From positions 1 through 57,279 of the forward strand of contig JAIXPH010000058.1 in the NCBI GenBank assembly GCA_027486345.1: 57,279 nucleotides of DNA, read 5' to 3'. Each line of letters starts with the position of its first letter. Positions within the stretch are counted from its first letter, which is position 1. The notes beneath the pieces were generated by a model that was given only the letters and a program-made list of their open reading frames with translations, did not search any database and had not been told where the DNA came from. Both the position numbers and the translations under genes were made by a program. Source of the DNA: Paracoccaceae bacterium. Lineage in GTDB: Bacteria; Pseudomonadota; Alphaproteobacteria; Rhodobacterales; Rhodobacteraceae. Below are positions 49,664-57,279 of the stretch, one piece after another.

Positions 49664-51919
49664 ATGACCAAAGCGAAGATCACGCCTGAAGAGGCGCTTG
49701 CCTATCACCTTGAACCGCGCCCGGGGAAGTACGACATCGTCGCCTCGACCCCGATGGCGACCCAGCGCGATCTGTCGCTGGCCTATTCCCCCGGCGTTGC
49801 CGTGCCGGTGCAGGCCATCGCCGACAATCCGGCCACCGCCTATGACTACACGGTCAAGGGCAATATGGTCGCCGTGATCTCGAACGGGACCGCCATTCTG
49901 GGGATGGGCAACCTTGGGGCCTTGGCCTCAAAGCCGGTGATGGAAGGCAAGGCGGTGCTGTTCAAGCGCTTTGCCGACGTGAACGCCATCGATATCGAAC
50001 TGGACACCGAAGACCCGGATGAGATCATCAAGGCGGTCTCGCTGATGGGTCCGACCTTTGGCGGCATCAACCTTGAGGATATCAAGGCGCCGGAATGCTT
50101 TATCATCGAACAGCGGCTGAAAGAGATCATGGACATCCCGGTGTTCCATGACGACCAGCACGGCACCGCAGTGATCTGCGCCGCCGGTCTGATCAACGCT
50201 TTGGAGATGACCGGCAAGAAAATCCAAGACGTCCGCATCGTGCTGAATGGCGCGGGGGCGGCGGGGATCGCCTGTCTGGAACTGTTGAAATCGATGGGCG
50301 CGCGGCATGACAACTGCCTCATGTGCGACACCAAGGGCGTCATCTACCAAGGCCGGACCGAGGGAATGAACCAATGGAAATCCGCCCATGCCGCCAACAC
50401 CCCCCTGCGCACGCTGGAAGAGGCGATGGCGGGCGCGGATGTGTTCCTGGGCGTCTCGGCCAAGGGGGCGGTGACGCAGGCGATGGTCGCCAGCATGGCT
50501 GAAAACCCGGTGATCTTCGCCATGGCGAACCCGGACCCCGAGATCACGCCGGAAGAGGCGCACGCCGTCCGCCCCGATGCCATCGTGGCCACCGGGCGCA
50601 GCGACTATCCCAATCAGGTGAACAACGTCCTTGGCTTTCCCTATCTGTTCCGGGGCGCTTTGGACATCCACGCCCGCGCCATCAACGATGAGATGAAGAT
50701 CGCCTGCGCCAAGGCCTTGGCCGCCTTGGCGCGGGAGGATGTCCCCGATGAGGTGGCGATGGCCTATGGCCGCAAGCTGTCCTTCGGGCGGGATTACATC
50801 ATCCCCACGCCCTTTGACCCCCGCCTGATCTACGTCATCCCCCCCGCCGTGGCGCGGGCCGGGATGGATACCGGCGTGGCGCGGCGGCCGATCATCGACC
50901 TCAAGGCCTATGAGCAGAGCCTGAAAGCGCGGATGGACCCGACGGCCAGCATCCTGCAAGGCATCCATGCCCGCGCGAAACAGGCGCAGGCTCGGATGAT
51001 CTTTGCCGAAGGCGATGATCCCCGCGTGCTGCGCGCCGCCGTCGCCTATCAGCGCGCCGGTCTGGGCCGTGCGCTGGTCGTTGGGCGTGACAGTGACGTG
51101 CGCGAAAAGCTGGAATCGGTCGGTCTGGCCGATGCCGTGCGCGAGCTTGAGGTGGTGAACGCCGCCAATACCCGCCACCTCGACCAGTACAAGGATTTCC
51201 TCTACTCGCGCCTGCAACGGCAGGGCTTTGATCGGCACGACGTCCACCGTCTGGCGGCGCGCGACCGGCATGTGTTCGGTGCCTTGATGCTGCAACACGG
51301 CCACGGCGATGCGCTGGTGACCGGGGCCACGCGCAAATCCGCCCATGTGCTGCAACTGATCAACCACGTCTTCGACGCCCGCCCGCAGGATGGCGCGGTG
51401 GGGGTGACGGCGCTGTTGCACAAGGGGCGGATCGTGCTGATTGCCGATACCTTGGTGCATGAATGGCCCGATGAGAATGACCTTGCCACCATCGCCACCC
51501 GCGCCGCCGGTGTGGCCCGCGATCTGGGGCTGGAACCGCGCGTGGCCTTCGTCAGCTTCTCGACCTTCGGCTATCCGGTGTCGGAGCGCGCGACCAAGAT
51601 GCATCGCGCCCCCGCCATCCTTGACGCCATGAAGGTGGATTTTGAATATGAGGGCGAAATGACTGTCGACGTCGCCCTGAACCCTGACGTGATGGCGAAC
51701 TATCCCTTCTGCCGTCTGACCGGACCTGCGAACATCCTTGTTGTGCCCGCGCGCCACTCGGCCTCGATCTCGGTCAAGCTGATGCAGGAGATGGCGGGGG
51801 CGACGGTGATTGGCCCGATCCTGAGCGGGGTGAAGAAGCCCATTCAGGTCTGCTCCACCAACTCCACGGTGAACGACATCCTGAACATGGCGGTGATGGC
51901 CGCCTGCAAGGTGGGGTGA
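49664..51919 (+). CDS. maeB: NADP-dependent malic enzyme (MaeB, malic + phosphotransacetylase-like domains)
   Basis: Decarboxylates malate to pyruvate with NADPH formation. 751 residues: the malic enzyme part covers about 1-410, with [60 protein letters not shown] and [21 protein letters not shown] phosphotransacetylase-like domain covers ~430-751 ([34 protein letters not shown]); in MaeB this part is regulatory (acetyl-CoA binding), not catalytic. The ATG at 49664 is preceded by AGGA; the frame is open earlier but overlaps mutS. Confidence 0.96.
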   Translation: MTKAKITPEEALAYHLEPRPGKYDIVASTPMATQRDLSLAYSPGVAVPVQAIADNPATAYDYTVKGNMVAVISNGTAILGMGNLGALASKPVMEGKAVLFKRFADVNAIDIELDTEDPDEIIKAVSLMGPTFGGINLEDIKAPECFIIEQRLKEIMDIPVFHDDQHGTAVICAAGLINALEMTGKKIQDVRIVLNGAGAAGIACLELLKSMGARHDNCLMCDTKGVIYQGRTEGMNQWKSAHAANTPLRTLEEAMAGADVFLGVSAKGAVTQAMVASMAENPVIFAMANPDPEITPEEAHAVRPDAIVATGRSDYPNQVNNVLGFPYLFRGALDIHARAINDEMKIACAKALAALAREDVPDEVAMAYGRKLSFGRDYIIPTPFDPRLIYVIPPAVARAGMDTGVARRPIIDLKAYEQSLKARMDPTASILQGIHARAKQAQARMIFAEGDDPRVLRAAVAYQRAGLGRALVVGRDSDVREKLESVGLADAVRELEVVNAANTRHLDQYKDFLYSRLQRQGFDRHDVHRLAARDRHVFGALMLQHGHGDALVTGATRKSAHVLQLINHVFDARPQDGAVGVTALLHKGRIVLIADTLVHEWPDENDLATIATRAAGVARDLGLEPRVAFVSFSTFGYPVSERATKMHRAPAILDAMKVDFEYEGEMTVDVALNPDVMANYPFCRLTGPANILVVPARHSASISVKLMQEMAGATVIGPILSGVKKPIQVCSTNSTVNDILNMAVMAACKVG

Positions 51920-51942
51920 GGCGGCCAGCCCCCTCACCCCGA

Positions 51943-51966
51943 CCCTCTCCCCCGTCGGGGAGAGGG
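51943..51966. repeat. REP-like hairpin downstream of maeB
   Basis: CCCTCTCCCC (51943-51952), loop CGTC, GGGGAGAGGG (51957-51966), preceded by CCCCCTCACCCCGA. This motif is widespread as an intergenic repeat in proteobacterial genomes. A perfect 10-bp stem, 24 bases after the maeB stop, likely functions as the 3' end of that mRNA. Confidence 0.7.
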
Positions 51967-52078
51967 GGCGCCCGTGGCGGTGGCGGTCCCGCATCTTGCC
52001 GCAGCCTGCGCGGTGAAACCGCCCCTTTCCCTTTTTGCACCGCCCGTCTAGCGTCGCGCCCAGACAGGAGGGGCACCG

Positions 52079-52978
52079 ATGACCGACCACGTTTCTACCC
52101 ACGCCGCCGAAGAGGATGCGCGCAACGAAAGCATCCGGATCTACGTCAACGGGCGCATCCTGCCCAAGGCGCAGGCGGTGGTGTCGGTCTATGACTCGGG
52201 CTTCATGCTGGGCGATGGCGTGTGGGAAGGCATCCGCCTGTACAACGGGCGCTGGGCCTTCATCGACGAACACATGGACCGGCTTTATGAGGCGGCAAAG
52301 GCCATCGACCTCGACATCGGGATGACGCCCGACCAGATGATTGCCGCCGTGCACGAAACACAAGCCGCCAATGGCATGCAGACCGACGCCCATGCGCGCC
52401 TGATGGTGACGCGCGGCGTGAAAACCCGCCCCTTCCAGAACCCGCGTCTGTCACAGCAGGGGCCGACGGTGGCGATCATCATGGAACATTCGCGTCCCAA
52501 GATCCCGCGCCCGATCACCCTTGCCACCGTGCCGCATCTGCGCGGTCTGCCGATGACCCAAGACCCCAAGCTGAACAGCCATTCCAAGCTGAACTGCATC
52601 CTCGCCTGCATCGCCGCGCAAAAGGCCGGCGCGGATGAGGCGCTGATGCTGGACGTCCATGGCTTCGTGAACACCACCAACGCCTGCAACTTCTTCATCG
52701 TCCGCAAGGGCGAAGTTTGGACCAGCACCGGCGATTACTGCATGAACGGCATCACCCGCCAAAAGGTGATCGACCTCTGCCGCGCCAATGGCATCCCGGT
52801 CTATGAACGCAACTTCAGCCTCGTCGACACCTATGGCGCGTCCGAGGCGTTTCTGACCGGCACCTTCGGCGCGCAAACCCCGGTGGGCATGATCGATGGC
52901 CGCCAGATCGGCACCGGCCAGATGGGCCCCGTCACGCAGCGCCTGCGCGATCTTTACAAGGCCCTCGTCTCGGCCTGA
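52079..52978 (+). CDS. Class-IV aminotransferase (D-amino-acid/branched-chain type) with altered PLP-contact residue
   Basis: 299 residues of the IlvE/Dat/PabC fold. SVYDSGFMLGDGVWEGIRLY and the PLP Lys170 in LNSHSKLNCILACIAAQKAG fit the family, as does a C-terminal GITRQKVIDLCRANGIPVYE. In the block where relatives have G-x-V-x-E-x4-N, this protein has GFVNTTNACNFF, so the Glu that holds the pyridine nitrogen of PLP (Glu193 of E. coli BCAT) appears to be Thr. The downstream neighbour is a sulfotransferase-like gene, and the pair resembles plant proteins in which both domains are fused. Substrate unknown; not safely called ilvE. Confidence 0.85.
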   Translation: MTDHVSTHAAEEDARNESIRIYVNGRILPKAQAVVSVYDSGFMLGDGVWEGIRLYNGRWAFIDEHMDRLYEAAKAIDLDIGMTPDQMIAAVHETQAANGMQTDAHARLMVTRGVKTRPFQNPRLSQQGPTVAIIMEHSRPKIPRPITLATVPHLRGLPMTQDPKLNSHSKLNCILACIAAQKAGADEALMLDVHGFVNTTNACNFFIVRKGEVWTSTGDYCMNGITRQKVIDLCRANGIPVYERNFSLVDTYGASEAFLTGTFGAQTPVGMIDGRQIGTGQMGPVTQRLRDLYKALVSA

Positions 52979-52979
52979 C

Positions 52980-53032
52980 CTTCCCCGTTGCTCAAATATC
53001 CCACGGGGGTGCGGGGGTGTGAAACCCCCGCT
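52980..53032. repeat. 53-bp dispersed repeat, copy 2 (inverse of copy 1)
   Basis: Perfect reverse complement of 46841-46893. It begins 2 bases after the aminotransferase stop and ends 27 bases before the sulfotransferase ATG, so here it lies between two same-strand genes. The strand-flipped location shows that the element moves or is copied in both orientations. Confidence 0.85.
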
Positions 53033-53058
53033 TCACCGCCAGCCAAGGACACCGCCCC

Positions 53059-53790
53059 ATGAAAACAGCTCCGCAGCGTATCGCGATGTGGTCCGGCCCC
53101 CGGAACCTGTCGACCGCGATGATGTATGCCTTTGCCGCGCGGGGCGATTGCGCCGTCTGGGACGAACCCTTCTACGCCGCCTATCTGCGCGCCACCGGCA
53201 TTGACCACCCGATGCGCGATGCGATCATCGCCGCGCATGATCCTGACCCTGCCAGTGTCGCCGCGGCCTGCACCGGGCCAATTCCGCAAGGACAGAGCCT
53301 GTTTTACCAAAAGCACATGACCCTGCACATGATCCCGGAATTTGACCGGGCCTTCATGCGCGATCTGACCAATGTGTTCCTGATCCGCCATCCGGCCCGC
53401 GTCATCGCCAGCTACACCAAGAAACGCGAACATCCGACGCTGGCCGATATCGGCTTTGTCCAGCAGGTGGAGCTTTTCGATCAGGTTGCCGGTTGGACCG
53501 GCATCGCCCCCGTGGTGATCGACAGCGCCGACATCCGCGCCGATCCCAAGGGGGCGCTGTCCCGGCTCTGCGCCGCGCTTGGCATCCCCTTTACCGAGGC
53601 GATGCTGCACTGGCCCGCCGGTCCCAAACCCTATGACGGCGTCTGGGCGCCGCATTGGTATAACGCGGTCCATGCCTCGACCGGCTTTGATGATCCCGAA
53701 GGGGCACTGCCCGATCTGCCGCCCGAGGCGCAAGAGCTCGTCGCGCAAGCCCTGCCGCATTACGAACGGCTCGCGGCTTTCAAACTCTGA
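53059..53790 (+). CDS. Sulfotransferase-like P-loop protein
   Basis: 243 residues. The N-terminal PAPS-binding-type loop is WSGPRNLSTAMMYAFAARGD at about residues 11-30, followed by DEPFYAAYLRATG, VFLIRHPARVIASY (3'-phosphate binding segment with Arg) and the C-terminal PYDGVWAPHWYNAV. This matches the branched-chain-aminotransferase-like plant proteins' sulfotransferase domain in my memory. No substrate can be named, and sulfotransferase activity itself is unproved for this group. It follows the aminotransferase gene with only the 53-bp repeat between. Confidence 0.75.
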   Translation: MKTAPQRIAMWSGPRNLSTAMMYAFAARGDCAVWDEPFYAAYLRATGIDHPMRDAIIAAHDPDPASVAAACTGPIPQGQSLFYQKHMTLHMIPEFDRAFMRDLTNVFLIRHPARVIASYTKKREHPTLADIGFVQQVELFDQVAGWTGIAPVVIDSADIRADPKGALSRLCAALGIPFTEAMLHWPAGPKPYDGVWAPHWYNAVHASTGFDDPEGALPDLPPEAQELVAQALPHYERLAAFKL

Positions 53791-53867
53791 CGGCGTCCGG
53801 TCAGCTTTCCCTTGCGGGCACCGCCTCTCCCTTTGCATCATGCGCCCAAGGGTTTTGGGAGGACCGC

Positions 53868-55061
53868 ATGCTGAACCATTCCACCGCCGCCGCCCGCGCA
53901 AACCGCGTCTATCTGCGGGCCGAGGATTGCCGGGTCGCCGACCTTGCCGCGCTTTGTGCCCGCCAGACTGACAAGACGGACTATCCCTTTGCCGCCGATG
54001 TGCAGAAAAACGTGCTGATCTACGATTGCCCGTCGCTTTTGCCCGCGCTGGAGGACCCGACCGACCGCCGCGCGCTGATGGCGGAATGGGCCGAGGCGAT
54101 GCTCACCGGCCCCGGCGTGGTGGTGCTGAAGCGGGCCGAGACCGATCTGGCGATGCTGGACGCGGCCAGCGATGTGTTCTGGCGGTTGATTGACGAACAA
54201 AACCGCGCGGGCACTGGCGGGGGTGACCATTTCGCCAAACCGGGTGCGAATGACCGGCTGTGGAACAGTCTGGAAAAGCACTGCCTCGCCGATCCTGCCA
54301 ATTTCGCGCGCTACTACGGCAACCCCTTCCTTGCCGCGATATCGGAGGCGTGGTTAGGCCCCGCCTATCAGATGACCGCGCAACTGAACGTGGTGAACCC
54401 CGGTGGGGCCGCGCAATCGCCGCATCGGGATTATCACTTGGGCTTTCAGTCGGCGGCGCAGATCGAACGCTATCCACGGCATGTGCAGACCCTCTCGCCC
54501 GTGCTGACGCTGCAAGGCGCAATTGCCCATGTCGATGCCACGCTGGAGACCGGACCGACGCAACTGCTGCCCTATTCGCAGACCTATGAGGCCGGATATC
54601 TGGCGATGGGTCTGCCGGAATTCCGGGCCTATTTCAGCGAAAACTTCGTGCAACTGCCGCTGGAACGCGGGGACATGCTGTTCTTTTCGCCTGCGCTGCT
54701 GCATGCCGCAGGCACCAACCGCTCTGCCGATGTGCGGCGGATGGTGAACCTGTTCCAGGTCTCCTCCGCCTATGGCCGCGCGATGGAGACGGTGGACCGC
54801 AGCCGCATGGTCAAGGCACTGTACCCCGCCCTGCGCGCAGGCAAGCGCGCTGGCAGCCTCACCGAGGCACAGATCGCCTGCGCCCTGGCCGCCAGCGCCG
54901 AAGGCTACAGCTTCCCCACCAACCTCGACCGCGACCCACCCTTGGGCGGCATGGCCCCAAAGACCCAAGCGGCACTGGTGGCCGAGGCTTTGGCAGGCGA
55001 TTGGGAGCCTGAGGTGTTAGAGAGTGCGCTGGATCGCCTAGAATTGAATAGGCTCTCCTAG
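53868..55061 (+). CDS. Phytanoyl-CoA dioxygenase (PhyH) family protein
   Basis: 397 residues of the Fe(II)/2-oxoglutarate oxygenase fold. The metal ligands are His and Asp in SPHRDYHLGF near residue 186 and a distal His in FFSPALLHAAGTNRSADVRR near 280, with Arg(s) for 2-oxoglutarate binding just after it. The substrate of the PhyH superfamily varies widely and cannot be assigned here. The start ATG at 53868 follows GGGAGGA. It lies 77 bases after the sulfotransferase-like gene on the same strand; the relationship is not clear. Confidence 0.85.
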   Translation: MLNHSTAAARANRVYLRAEDCRVADLAALCARQTDKTDYPFAADVQKNVLIYDCPSLLPALEDPTDRRALMAEWAEAMLTGPGVVVLKRAETDLAMLDAASDVFWRLIDEQNRAGTGGGDHFAKPGANDRLWNSLEKHCLADPANFARYYGNPFLAAISEAWLGPAYQMTAQLNVVNPGGAAQSPHRDYHLGFQSAAQIERYPRHVQTLSPVLTLQGAIAHVDATLETGPTQLLPYSQTYEAGYLAMGLPEFRAYFSENFVQLPLERGDMLFFSPALLHAAGTNRSADVRRMVNLFQVSSAYGRAMETVDRSRMVKALYPALRAGKRAGSLTEAQIACALAASAEGYSFPTNLDRDPPLGGMAPKTQAALVAEALAGDWEPEVLESALDRLELNRLS

Positions 55062-55333
55062 ACGCCAAAGTGGCTAGTTCGGGTGTTTTATCCTTCGTCA
55101 AGCACATAATGTGGTGTGTGGACGTAAAAAACGACTCGACTCGCGGTTCAATGTTCCTGAAATAGAAAGCACCCACAGGCGGCAACCTGTGGGTGCAAGT
55201 CTACCGCGGACGGCAGAGTGTTCGTTCAACACAGGTGCAGACTCCCACGGGGAAAGCGCTCACGTCAAGCTGAAAGCGGTGGAAAACAGAAAGGGCATTA
55301 GCCCAACCACGCGCAGCTTTGAAAGGAGCGCAG
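55062..55333. other. Hairpin-rich, lower-GC spacer upstream of the DUF1508 gene
   Basis: 272 bases without a convincing gene. Visible structure: an 11-bp perfect hairpin GCACCCACAGG (55169-55179) / CCTGTGGGTGC (55186-55196) with a CGGCAA loop, a GTGTT/AACAC hairpin around 55218, and GGGC-ATTA-GCCC near 55295. On the minus strand the 11-bp hairpin is followed by TTTCTATTTC and could terminate leftward transcription. Base composition is lower in G+C than the flanking PhyH gene, suggesting different ancestry. A leader RNA or small RNA is possible. Confidence 0.5.
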
Positions 55334-55513
55334 ATGTTCTACTACCTATACAAAGACGTTTCGGGCTACTGGCGTTGGACGCTGTATGCGTCTAACGGCA
55401 GGAAGATCGCTGACTCAGCGGAAGGATACGTTAACAAGATTGACGCCGAGCACGGAGTCGCACTTGTAAAGTCATCCTACAGCGCACCTGTGCGCCAAGC
55501 TTCGGCAGCCTAA
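55334..55513 (+). CDS. DUF1508 (YegP-like) small protein
   Basis: 59 residues, one DUF1508 repeat: FYYLYKDVSGYWRWTLYASN, GRKIADSAEGYVNKIDAEHG, VALVKSS. E. coli YegP has two such repeats; single-repeat forms like this are common. Function unknown. ATG at 55334 with AGGAG 5 bases upstream; an ATG at 55319 has no ribosome site. Preceded by a hairpin-rich spacer and followed by a terminator. Lower G+C than neighbours, consistent with horizontal acquisition. Confidence 0.88.
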   Translation: MFYYLYKDVSGYWRWTLYASNGRKIADSAEGYVNKIDAEHGVALVKSSYSAPVRQASAA

Positions 55514-55528
55514 AGCAAACAGAAAAAG

Positions 55529-55548
55529 GGGTGGCCAAAAGGCCACCC
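55529..55548. terminator. Bidirectional terminator between DUF1508 gene and argG
   Basis: GGGTGGCC (55529-55536) and GGCCACCC (55541-55548) around AAAA. On the plus strand TTA follows; on the minus strand CTTTTTCTG follows, so it is the stronger terminator for argG, whose stop is at 55549. Confidence 0.75.
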
Positions 55549-56778
55549 TTACTTCTTCGCCACCCGCGCGTTGCGCGTGGCGATCAGTTTCAGGCGCAGG
55601 GCGTTCAGGCGGATGAAGCCTTCAGCGTCCTTCTGGTCATAGGCACCGGCGTCTTCTTCGAACGTCACGTGCTTTTCGGAATAGAGCGAGTGGTCCGACC
55701 ACCGCGCCACGGTGCGGGCAGAGCCTTTGAACAGCTTTACCCGCACGGTGCCGCTGACATGCTCTTGGGTCTTGTCGATCAGGGCTTGCAGCGCCTCACG
55801 CTCGGGCGAGAACCAGAAGCCGTTGTAGATCAGTTCCGCATAGCGCGGCATGATCGAATCCTTCAGGTGGCCCGCGCCTGCGTCCAGCGTGATTTGTTCG
55901 ATGCCACGATGCGCCTCCATCAGGATGGTGCCGCCGGGGGTTTCGTAAAGGCCGCGCGATTTCATGCCGACGAAGCGGTTTTCCACCAGATCCAGCAGGC
56001 CCACGCCATGACGGCCACCGATTTCATTCAGGCGGGTCAGGATGGTGGCCGGGGACAACGCCTCGCCGTTGATCGCGACGGCATCGCCGCGTTCAAAGGT
56101 GATCTCGACGAATTCGTCCTGATCGGGGGCTTTTTCCACCGGGACCACGCGCTGATAGACGAACTCCGGCGCTTCTTCGGCGGGGTTTTCAAGAACCTTA
56201 CCCTCGGACGAGGTGTGCAGCAGGTTCGCATCCACCGAGAAGGGGGCTTCGCCGCGCTTGTCCTTGGCAATCGGAATCTGGTTCGCCTCGGCAAATTCCA
56301 ACAGCTTGGTGCGGCTGGTCAGATCCCACAGCCGCCACGGCGCGATGACCTTGATCGACGGGTCAAGGGCGGCCACGCCCAACTCGAACCGCACCTGATC
56401 GTTGCCCTTGCCGGTCGCGCCATGTGACACCGCATCGGCCCCGGTTTCCTGCGCGATCCGGACCAGATGCTTGGAGATCAGCGGACGGGCAATCGAGGTG
56501 CCCAGCAGATACAGCCCCTCATAGAGCGCATTGGCGCGGAACATCGGGAAAACGAAGTCGCGCACGAATTCTTCGCGCAGGTCCACGATGTGGATGTTCG
56601 CCGGGTCGATCCCCATCAACTCGGCCTTCTTGCGCGCGGGCTCCAGTTCCTCGCCCTGGCCCAGATCGGCGGTGAAGGTCACCACCTCACACCCGTATTC
56701 CGTTTGCAGCCATTTCAGGATGATCGAGGTGTCCAGACCGCCCGAATAGGCGAGGACGACTTTCTTGGGCTTCAGCAT
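55549..56778 (-). CDS. argG: Argininosuccinate synthase
   Basis: Ligates citrulline and aspartate with ATP in arginine synthesis. 409 residues with the PP-loop [19 protein letters not shown] at the N-terminus, the Asp/citrulline-binding stretch [17 protein letters not shown] and [20 protein letters not shown], and the type-1 C-terminal [20 protein letters not shown]. The ATG at 56778 (GGAGC upstream) gives the usual start; an open frame runs further to 56850. The argJ gene is 35 kb away, so arginine genes are dispersed. Confidence 0.97.
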   Translation of the reverse strand: MLKPKKVVLAYSGGLDTSIILKWLQTEYGCEVVTFTADLGQGEELEPARKKAELMGIDPANIHIVDLREEFVRDFVFPMFRANALYEGLYLLGTSIARPLISKHLVRIAQETGADAVSHGATGKGNDQVRFELGVAALDPSIKVIAPWRLWDLTSRTKLLEFAEANQIPIAKDKRGEAPFSVDANLLHTSSEGKVLENPAEEAPEFVYQRVVPVEKAPDQDEFVEITFERGDAVAINGEALSPATILTRLNEIGGRHGVGLLDLVENRFVGMKSRGLYETPGGTILMEAHRGIEQITLDAGAGHLKDSIMPRYAELIYNGFWFSPEREALQALIDKTQEHVSGTVRVKLFKGSARTVARWSDHSLYSEKHVTFEEDAGAYDQKDAEGFIRLNALRLKLIATRNARVAKK

Positions 56779-56903
56779 GGGGAACGCTCCATCGCGGTTT
56801 CGCGTGCGATTAAAGGGAAATGCGGGGAAGGGCAAGGATGGCTTGACCACGCAGGTCGGGGCAGGCAGTTTGCAACTCTTGGTGGTGAAGGCTGGAGTAG
56901 CAA

Positions 56904-57191
56904 GTGCAAGGTTGGTATCTGTTTCGCGACTCGGTCGTTCAACTTTGGGTTCATCGTGGCGCGATGGTGCGAATTGTCCTGCCGGTTGCCGCAGCGTTGA
57001 TGCTGGCTGAATTTGCCATTTCGCAACTGCTGCACATCACCTCCCCGCAGATGGCGCAGGTCGAGGTTTTTGACCTTCAGTCCGCAAGCGACGGGTTTCG
57101 ATCAAGCTGGGTCGTCTTTGCTTTGCTGATTGTTAGCAATATTGTGATCTGGACCGTCGGGCTAGGGTCAGGACTCGTTCTCGCTTCATAG
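56904..57191 (+). CDS. Small membrane protein, probably truncated by an IS insertion
   Basis: 95 residues from a GTG at 56904 (GGAG 7 bases upstream), with two hydrophobic segments ([20 protein letters not shown] and [18 protein letters not shown]). I recognise no family. The last ~9 codons (from 57165) coincide with what looks like the terminal end of an IS5-family element whose transposase stop lies on the other strand at 57186, so the native C-terminus may be lost. G+C is lower than in the core genes around it. Confidence 0.5.
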   Translation: MQGWYLFRDSVVQLWVHRGAMVRIVLPVAAALMLAEFAISQLLHITSPQMAQVEVFDLQSASDGFRSSWVVFALLIVSNIVIWTVGLGSGLVLAS

Positions 57192-57279
57192 CCAGAAAAT
57201 GACAGTTGCCGCGAGGGCGATGGCGGACAGGAAGACCTTCGGGCACCGGTCGTATCGCGTTGCGACCCGTCGCCAGTCC
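57165..57279 (-). mobile_element. IS5-family insertion sequence end (partial, continues beyond window)
   Basis: The transposase C-terminus at 57186-57279 and the short stretch GGGTCAGGACTCGTT (57165-57179) following CTAG (57162-57165) fit an IS5-type end with an IR of the GGGTCAGGACT kind, from memory. The other end lies outside the window, so the IR and target duplication cannot be confirmed. Confidence 0.6.
57186..57279 (-). CDS. IS5-family transposase (partial, C-terminal 30 residues)
   Basis: The reverse strand reads DWRRVATRYDRCPKVFLSAI followed by [10 protein letters not shown] and a stop at 57186. W-R-R-V-A-T-R-Y-D-R is the highly conserved C-terminal motif (including the Arg of the DDE domain Y-(2)-R-type region) of IS5-family transposases. 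The N-terminus lies beyond the window. Confidence 0.85.
   Translation of the reverse strand, partial: DWRRVATRYDRCPKVFLSAIALAATVIFWL

Noticed and set aside
49540-49683. 48-residue N-terminal extension of MutS
   Set aside because: Would overlap the maeB start and promoter; the ATG at 49539 gives the standard MutS N-terminus.
52079-52978. Calling the aminotransferase ilvE
   Set aside because: The PLP-contact Glu is changed and the neighbour is a sulfotransferase-like gene, so a branched-chain amino acid role is not supported.
55062-55333. tRNA or 6S-like RNA in the spacer before the DUF1508 gene
   Set aside because: No cloverleaf, no TTCGANTC arm, and no long rod-like pairing could be drawn; only local hairpins.

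Overview
The window is a high-GC alphaproteobacterial chromosome segment, most likely from a Rhodobacterales (Paracoccaceae/Rhodobacteraceae) bacterium. I base this on the order maf-aroE-coaE-dnaQ / secB-fxsA / Tim44-mltA-smr on one side and hemJ-rho-mnmE-mnmG-rsmG-parA-parB on the other. Other support comes from the alphaproteobacterial YlxR/L7Ae-rimP-nusA-infB cluster, hrcA-grpE, and an exported PstS-like/OmpA fusion typical of this group. I do not assign a genus. No rRNA, tRNA or CRISPR array was seen.

Layout. 1-8.5 kb is a surface-polysaccharide block: four glycosyltransferases, galU, kdsB, cysQ and a divergent KpsM-type ABC permease. 8.6-12.7 kb holds dnaK-dnaJ, with a clear sigma-32-type promoter, and radC. 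12.7-19.8 kb holds secA with three exported or lipoprotein genes downstream, and divergently a periplasmic parvulin. 19.8-21.9 kb holds argJ-mutT and a 46-codon gene with its own palindromic operator candidate. 22-28.3 kb is the transcription/translation operon rimP-nusA-ylxR/L7Ae-infB (minus strand), preceded by smr. 28.3-34 kb holds mltA, Tim44-like, fxsA-secB, dnaQ-coaE-aroE-maf.

The 478-bp gap at 34016-34493 has the features of the chromosomal replication origin. It holds one perfect and several near-perfect DnaA boxes, an AT-rich stretch, GANTC sites and a parS-like palindrome. Genes mostly run away from it on both sides. To its right lie hemJ, rho, mnmE, mnmG, rsmG, parA and parB. Two perfect 16-bp parS palindromes sit inside the first codons of mnmG and rsmG, so origin, parS and ParAB lie within about 8 kb.

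41.9-46.8 kb carries a DUF454 gene, hemW-ridA-rdgB-rph, and hrcA-grpE. 46.9-51.9 kb carries convergently placed mutS and divergent maeB. 52-55 kb has a class-IV aminotransferase, a sulfotransferase-like protein and a PhyH-type dioxygenase. 55-57.3 kb is a lower-GC, more accessory stretch: a DUF1508 gene with a hairpin-rich leader, argG, a small membrane protein that appears to be truncated by an IS5-family element, and the edge of that element at the window end.

Findings most worth a second look: the oriC/parS architecture; a promoter-terminator-start arrangement that suggests attenuation of rimP-nusA-infB; a 53-bp perfect inverted dispersed repeat; the aminotransferase/sulfotransferase pair, with a substituted PLP-contact residue; and the 46-codon gene with a perfect upstream palindrome.
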